NCBI GenBank assembly: GCA_049522565.1
Contig: JBEKNT010000239.1
Location: 1-10,457, forward strand
Direction of reading: 5' to 3'
DNA length: 10,457 bases
Source of the DNA: JASHVB01 sp049522565
Lineage (GTDB): Bacteria > Pseudomonadota > Alphaproteobacteria > Acetobacterales > Acetobacteraceae
The position numbers were made by a program, and so were the translations under genes. The stretch's first letter is position 1. Every line of letters starts with the position of its first letter. The notes under the pieces are model-generated. The model ran no database searches and was not told the DNA's origin. It saw only the letters and a program-made list of their open reading frames with translations. Shown here one piece after another: positions 7,176-10,457 of the stretch.

Positions 7176-8165
7176 TCAATCGGCGGCGGCGCGCTGGGCC
7201 GGTCGCCCGGTGGGGTGCGGGACCGGCTGCGACGCGGGTCGGTGAGTGGCGACCGCGGCGCGGCCAGCCTCGAACAGCTCGGACAGGAACTCGGCCTCGC
7301 CGTTGAACTTCGACGAGATCGGCAGGTCGAGCAAAGCCGCGTCGGCGTCGAAGCTGGTGAGGTGGACGGATGACGGCAACGCGGCGAGTTCCGCCGTCAA
7401 TACGTTGTGGCAGGCGATCTCGTTCAGCCGGTTCATGATCTCCATCGGCGTCGTCGGCACGCCGGGACGGCGGCCGGGCTGAGCGCGGATCAGCACCAGC
7501 TCATCGGGCGGGGTGGGGGTCAGCAACGGGCCGAGCGGCGGGTTGCCGGCATAGCCGCCGTCCCAACAGGCGCGCTCGCCGATCCGCACCGCGGGGAACA
7601 CGAAGGGCAGGCAGGCGGAGGCGACCAGCACCTCCACGGTGACGGTGGCGTTGTCGAACAGCACCGCCTCGCCGGTCTCGACATCGGTGGTGGCGACGGT
7701 CAGGCGCGGCGCGCTGGGGTGGGTCAGCAGCGCCGGATCCAGCAGGTCCGCCAGGAGGTGGCGCAGCGGGTTGTGGCCGAACGGGTTGAGCTGGGCGGGG
7801 CTGAACAGCCGCATCGCCATCTCCCAGCCGCGCCAGAGCAGGGAATTGGAGAGGTCCCAGCCGAACAGCCAGCGCTCCAGGGGGCCGTTTTGCAGCGGGC
7901 TGAGTTGGTGCGCCTGGGCGACGCGCCGCCACAGGCGCCGCATTTCGATACGCGCGCCCGCTTGGCCGCCGCGGACCAGGCCCTGCACCAGCAGGGTGCC
8001 GAGGATCGCGCCGGACGAAACGCCGCAGACCGCGCCGACCCGCAGCCCGTCCTCGAGCAAGCGGTCGAGCACGCCCCAGGTGAAGGCGCCATGCGCGCCG
8101 CCGCCTTGCAGGGCAAGGGCAACCCCCGGGCGGCGGCGGGCGCCCGGCGAACACGATTCCGTCAT
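7176..8165 (-). CDS. Patatin-like phospholipase
   Basis: A 329-aa patatin-family serine lipid acyl hydrolase. The oxyanion loop GGGAHGAF (residues 21-28), the nucleophile elbow GVSSG with Ser50 (48-52) and the dyad Asp202 in DGG (202-204) are all intact, so it should be catalytically competent. Substrate class (phospholipid, lysophospholipid or storage polyester) is not determined by sequence. No signal peptide is seen; a cytoplasmic or membrane-associated location is inferred. The ATG at 8165 is chosen because the domain follows closely; an in-frame start at 8222 would reach into the repeat region and add residues without similarity. No strong Shine-Dalgarno is visible. It is the first gene of the minus-strand operon; the histidine kinase ATG is 5 bases after its TGA. 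The C-terminal 25 or so residues are Pro/Ala/Arg-rich and probably unstructured. Confidence 0.92.
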   Translation of the reverse strand: MTESCSPGARRRPGVALALQGGGAHGAFTWGVLDRLLEDGLRVGAVCGVSSGAILGTLLVQGLVRGGQAGARIEMRRLWRRVAQAHQLSPLQNGPLERWLFGWDLSNSLLWRGWEMAMRLFSPAQLNPFGHNPLRHLLADLLDPALLTHPSAPRLTVATTDVETGEAVLFDNATVTVEVLVASACLPFVFPAVRIGERACWDGGYAGNPPLGPLLTPTPPDELVLIRAQPGRRPGVPTTPMEIMNRLNEIACHNVLTAELAALPSSVHLTSFDADAALLDLPISSKFNGEAEFLSELFEAGRAAVATHRPASQPVPHPTGRPAQRAAAD

Positions 8166-8210
8166 GCGGCCAAGGTGGGGTATGTGAGCGCCCAGGGCAA
8201 CGGTCCGCAA

Positions 8211-8276
8211 AACCTCTCCCACGGGCGTGGGAGAGGTCGAGGCGCGGGAGCGCCGAGGGCGAGGGTGATCGGGTCG
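8211..8276. repeat. REP-like palindromic intergenic repeat, left copy
   Basis: Begins AACCTCTCCCAC and ends GGGTGATCGGGTCG. It contains a perfect 10-bp hairpin, CCTCTCCCAC / GTGGGAGAGG with a 4-base loop (8213-8236), followed by a GC-rich segment with a second partial dyad (GGCGCGGGAGCGCC). A second copy in opposite orientation lies at 8347-8404. It lies upstream of the patatin operon and may affect transcript ends or simply be a dispersed element. Confidence 0.75.
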
Positions 8277-8346
8277 GCGCGCTGCACTTTCCTGCCGCGG
8301 GGCGACCCGAAGCTTTGTCCGATCCGGGCGGCGAGACGCAACGGGG

Positions 8347-8404
8347 CGACCCGATCACCCTCGCCGCTTCGCGTCTCGACCTCTCCCACTTCGTGGGCGA
8401 GGTT
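8347..8404. repeat. REP-like palindromic intergenic repeat, right copy (inverted)
   Basis: The reverse complement (AACCTCGCCCACGAAGTGGG...) aligns along its whole length with the 8211-8276 copy, with a few substitutions and a short gap of about 8 bases overall; the outer 19-base block ending TGATCGGGTCG is conserved. The pair is separated by 70 bases. A 13-bp direct repeat CGGGGCGACCCGA occurs in the spacer at 8298-8310 and at the inner edge of this copy at 8342-8354. No transposase or RAYT gene is adjacent. Confidence 0.75.
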
Positions 8405-8458
8405 TCTTTGGCTGGCTACGAGTGGTAGGTTGCGCTTTCAGACAAGGGGTATCACCCG

Positions 8459-8683
8459 ATGCGACACATGATGCGGCGGTGCGGCGGCCTGGCGGTGCTC
8501 CTGGGACTGGCAGCGATGCTGGCCGGCTGCGTGTACGACCCTTATACCGGCGGCTACTACCCGTGCTGCGCTTACCCCTACCAGGCGTATGGCTCGCCAT
8601 ATTACCGCGCCCCGGGCTACGGCTATCCGGCCCAGCCCGGCCCCGGCTATCAGCCGCAGCCCGGCTATCCGCCGCCTCGGTAG
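8459..8683 (+). CDS. Small Tyr/Pro/Gly-rich lipoprotein, 74 aa
   Basis: The N-terminus has basic residues (MRHMMRRC), a hydrophobic core (LAVLLGLAAM) and a lipobox LAGC with Cys24, so it should be lipidated and cleaved by signal peptidase II (LspA). The mature part of 51 residues is rich in Tyr, Pro and Gly with a loose PGY repeat (APGYGYP, GPGYQPQPGYPPPR) and two adjacent Cys. I know no function for it; such short Y/P/G-rich lipoproteins are common in alphaproteobacterial envelopes. AGGGG lies about 10 bases before the ATG. It is 81 bases before lepB on the same strand, but a possible promoter in that gap suggests lepB may be transcribed separately. Confidence 0.82.
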   Translation: MRHMMRRCGGLAVLLGLAAMLAGCVYDPYTGGYYPCCAYPYQAYGSPYYRAPGYGYPAQPGPGYQPQPGYPPPR

Positions 8684-8701
8684 CGCGACCGACCGGCTTG
8701 C

Positions 8702-8730
8702 TTGACAGAAAGAGGGGGCGTGGGCTTCAT
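8702..8730 (+). promoter_or_regulatory. Candidate sigma-70-type promoter for lepB-rnc
   Basis: A perfect -35 hexamer TTGACA at 8702-8707 is followed after 17 bases by a weak -10 (CTTCAT, 8725-8730), about 35 bases before the lepB ATG. Position fits a promoter driving lepB-rnc, but the poor -10 keeps confidence low. Confidence 0.35.
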
Positions 8731-8764
8731 CCGCCCCGCTCCAGGTCAGGTAATCCAGTTCCTC

Positions 8765-9520
8765 ATGGCGACCTCGAAGGTTAGTGCCAGGCGCAAACCC
8801 AGCGCCCTGGTCGAAAACATCAAGACCATCGTCTACGCCGGCCTGATCGCCCTCGTAGTGCGCACCGTCGCGTTCGAGCCGTTCAACATCCCGTCCGGCA
8901 GCATGCTGCCCACGTTGCAGATCGGCGATTATCTGTTCGTCGCGAAATACAGCTACGGCTATTCGCGTTACTCGCTGCCGTTCGGCTGGCCGCCGTTCTC
9001 CGGCCGGATCTTCGGGCGGCTACCGCATCGCGGCGACGTCGCGGTCTTCAAGTACCCGCGCGATACCTCGGTCGATTATATCAAGCGTATCGTCGGGCTG
9101 CCGGGCGACACCATCCAGGTGCGCGACGGCATGCTGTACATCAACGGCCAGCTCTGTCCGCGTCAGCCGGAAGGCGACTACCAGGTCAACGACGAGGGCA
9201 TCCGGACGGTCTATCGACGTTATATCGAGACGCTGCCCAGCGGCCTGAAGCACCAGGAGCTGAAGGCGACCGACCAGGGCGAGGTCAACAACACGCCGGT
9301 CTACACCGTGCCGCCGGACCACGTGTTCGCCATGGGCGACAATCGCGACAACTCGGCCGACAGCCGGTTCATGAACGGTGTCGGCTACGTGCCGGTGGAA
9401 AACCTGGTCGGGCATGCCGAGATCATCTTCTTCTCGATCGACGCCGAGTATCCCTGGTGGGAGTTCTGGCAGTGGCCCTTCGAGATCCGCTGGGACCGGC
9501 TGCTCAGTTTGATTCATTGA
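8765..9520 (+). CDS. lepB: Signal peptidase I
   Basis: A 251-aa type I leader peptidase, which removes signal peptides from exported proteins at the outer face of the inner membrane. After a basic N-terminus (MATSKVSARRK) comes one membrane helix (about residues 19-36) and the catalytic box B PSGSMLPTL with nucleophile Ser46. Then come box C/D (HRGDVAVFKYP), the general base Lys107 in DYIKRIVGLPGD and box E GDNRDNSADSR. All boxes are intact. Length is usual for alphaproteobacteria. ATG 8765 is preferred; the frame opens upstream to a TTG at 8702 that coincides with a -35-like hexamer. No strong Shine-Dalgarno is visible at 8765. It is followed after 21 bases by rnc, the standard lepB-rnc order, so co-transcription is expected. 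Confidence 0.96.
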   Translation: MATSKVSARRKPSALVENIKTIVYAGLIALVVRTVAFEPFNIPSGSMLPTLQIGDYLFVAKYSYGYSRYSLPFGWPPFSGRIFGRLPHRGDVAVFKYPRDTSVDYIKRIVGLPGDTIQVRDGMLYINGQLCPRQPEGDYQVNDEGIRTVYRRYIETLPSGLKHQELKATDQGEVNNTPVYTVPPDHVFAMGDNRDNSADSRFMNGVGYVPVENLVGHAEIIFFSIDAEYPWWEFWQWPFEIRWDRLLSLIH

Positions 9521-9541
9521 TGACGAGGACCGGCTGATGGC

Positions 9542-10342
9542 ATGGACCGGCGGCCTTTGAGCGACGCGATCGAGACGATCCTCGGCCACCGCTTCACCCG
9601 TCCCGAACTGCTGCGCGAAGCGCTGACGCACCGCTCTGCCTTGCAGGGCAGCGGCCGCGCGCGCGGCTCCAACGAGCGGCTGGAATTCGTCGGCGACCGG
9701 GTGCTCGGCCTGCTCATGGCGGAATGGCTGGCCGAACGCTTCCCGCGCGAGCAGGAGGGCGATCTTGGGCGGCGGCTGGCGTATCTGGTGTCGCAGCCGG
9801 CGCTGGCCGCGGTCGCCGAGGGGATCGGCCTCGGCAGTGTGCTGTCGGTGGCGCCGGGCGAGGCGCGTGCCGGGGTGAAGCGGCGCGCCACCGTACTGGC
9901 GGACGCGCTGGAGGCCGCGCTCGGGGCGGTCTATTACGATGCCGGCCTGGAGGCCGCACGCGCCGTGGTGCGCCGCGCCTGGGACACGGCGATGGTCGCG
10001 CAGGTTGACCCGCCGAAGGACGCCAAAACCACCTTGCAGGAATGGGCCCAGCGGCACACCCGCGATCTGCCGGTGTATCGCGTGGTGGCGCGCTCCGGCC
10101 CGCCACACGCGCCGGAGTTCGTCGTCGCGGTGCAGGTCGGCGGGGTACAGGGTACCGGCACCGCCGGCAGCAAGCGGGTGGCCGAGCAATTCGCGGCGGC
10201 GGACCTGCTTCAGACGATGGCCACGAGTGCGGGCCCGACGGCGTCGGCCCGAGGTGCGGTCACCCAAGCGGTGTCCTCGTCGGCCGCACCGCAAGTAGTG
10301 TCAGGAGCAGACCCGACAGCGCTTGACGGCTCGGCGACATGA
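9542..10342 (+). CDS. rnc: Ribonuclease III
   Basis: A 266-aa double-strand-specific endoribonuclease that processes rRNA precursors and regulatory RNAs. The catalytic domain has the signature NERLEFVGDRVLGL (residues 44-57) with metal-binding Glu45, Glu48 and Asp52, plus Glu72, Asp121 and Glu124, all in place. The double-stranded RNA-binding domain runs from about residue 160 (DAKTTLQEWAQ) to 227 (GSKRVAEQFAAADLLQ). About 40 Ala/Ser/Thr-rich residues follow, more than the usual end of the family. The ATG at 9542 is used; GAGGA at 9524-9528 is better spaced for an out-of-frame ATG at 9537 that opens a 7-codon frame. The gene lies 21 bases after lepB and is probably co-transcribed. The usual downstream partner era is not within the window. 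Confidence 0.95.
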   Translation: MDRRPLSDAIETILGHRFTRPELLREALTHRSALQGSGRARGSNERLEFVGDRVLGLLMAEWLAERFPREQEGDLGRRLAYLVSQPALAAVAEGIGLGSVLSVAPGEARAGVKRRATVLADALEAALGAVYYDAGLEAARAVVRRAWDTAMVAQVDPPKDAKTTLQEWAQRHTRDLPVYRVVARSGPPHAPEFVVAVQVGGVQGTGTAGSKRVAEQFAAADLLQTMATSAGPTASARGAVTQAVSSSAAPQVVSGADPTALDGSAT

Positions 10343-10345
10343 GAC

Positions 10346-10372
10346 CGACCGCCTCGCCGTCATGGGCGGTCG
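10346..10372 (+). terminator. GC-rich hairpin just after rnc
   Basis: An 8-bp stem CGACCGCC / GGCGGTCG with an 11-base loop starts 3 bases after the rnc stop codon. There is no T tract, so it is at best a weak or factor-assisted terminator, or an RNA-stabilising stem. Confidence 0.35.
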
Positions 10373-10382
10373 CGCGGAGCCA

Positions 10383-10416
10383 CCTCCCCCTCCCCTTGTG
10401 GGTGGGGGGCGGGGGG
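10383..10416. repeat. C-rich/G-rich low-complexity dyad
   Basis: A pyrimidine block CCTCCCCCTCCCC followed by a purine block GGGTGGGGGGCGGGGGG can fold into an imperfect hairpin. The four or more G runs could also form a G-quadruplex in the plus strand. It looks like part of a dispersed intergenic repeat. Confidence 0.5.
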
Positions 10417-10457
10417 AGGGGTGCGTACATCTGCCCTCGTTGGATGTACGCACCCCT
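10417..10457. repeat. Perfect 15-bp inverted repeat at the window end
   Basis: AGGGGTGCGTACATC (10417-10431) is repeated as its exact reverse complement at 10443-10457 with an 11-base loop. Perfect pairing over 15 bp is far from chance. It may be a bidirectional terminator-like stem or part of a REP/MITE-like element that continues past the window. Confidence 0.7.

Noticed and set aside
7407..8471. A 354-codon plus-strand frame opposite the patatin gene
   Set aside because: Antisense shadow that also crosses the REP-like pair; low-complexity composition.
9020..10294. A long minus-strand frame opposite lepB and rnc
   Set aside because: Antisense shadow of two certain genes; Arg/Gly/Ala-rich with no motif.

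Overview
The window is very GC-rich with strong G/C bias at third codon positions. Its gene content (lepB next to rnc, a single-domain bacteriohemerythrin, FUSC transporter, trans-aconitate methyltransferase) fits an alphaproteobacterium, most likely Rhodospirillales/Acetobacteraceae. That placement is inferred from protein style and gene order, not from a marker phylogeny.

Layout, left to right. (1) A minus-strand bacteriohemerythrin (106-573) lies divergent to a plus-strand FUSC-type membrane transporter (about 1022-3109); the space between them holds a possible 44-codon leader ORF that overlaps the FUSC GTG start by 4 bases. (2) From 3127 to about 4550 is a decayed or accessory patch. It holds a minus-strand HEPN/UPF0332-like pseudogene with an internal amber codon and broken ends, a conserved-looking 108-aa hypothetical gene, and about 700 bases with no gene, part of it AT-rich. 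(3) From 8165 down to 4551 is a tight four-gene minus-strand operon: patatin-like phospholipase, membrane histidine kinase, 62-aa membrane peptide, trans-aconitate 2-methyltransferase. Junctions are 5, 33 and 1 bases, so the genes are probably co-transcribed and in part translationally coupled. The kinase ends in a striking tail of 11 tandem five-residue repeats encoded by an exact-period 15-bp minisatellite. (4) The gap at 8166-8458 carries two copies of a REP-like palindromic repeat in inverted orientation. (5) On the plus strand follow a small Tyr/Pro/Gly-rich lipoprotein, signal peptidase I (lepB) and ribonuclease III (rnc), the last two forming the usual lepB-rnc pair. The window closes in gene-free DNA with a GC hairpin, a C/G-rich block and a perfect 15-bp inverted repeat.

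How the genes work together: lepB and rnc are housekeeping genes for protein export and RNA processing. The patatin/kinase/methyltransferase operon is the least ordinary unit: a lipid-acting enzyme, a sensor kinase with no response regulator in view, and a methyltransferase that detoxifies trans-aconitate. No function joining them is known to me, and none is claimed. I did not find an obvious new defence or mobile system. The best candidates for a second look are the kinase tail repeat, the operon as a unit, the inverted REP-like pair and the HEPN remnant.
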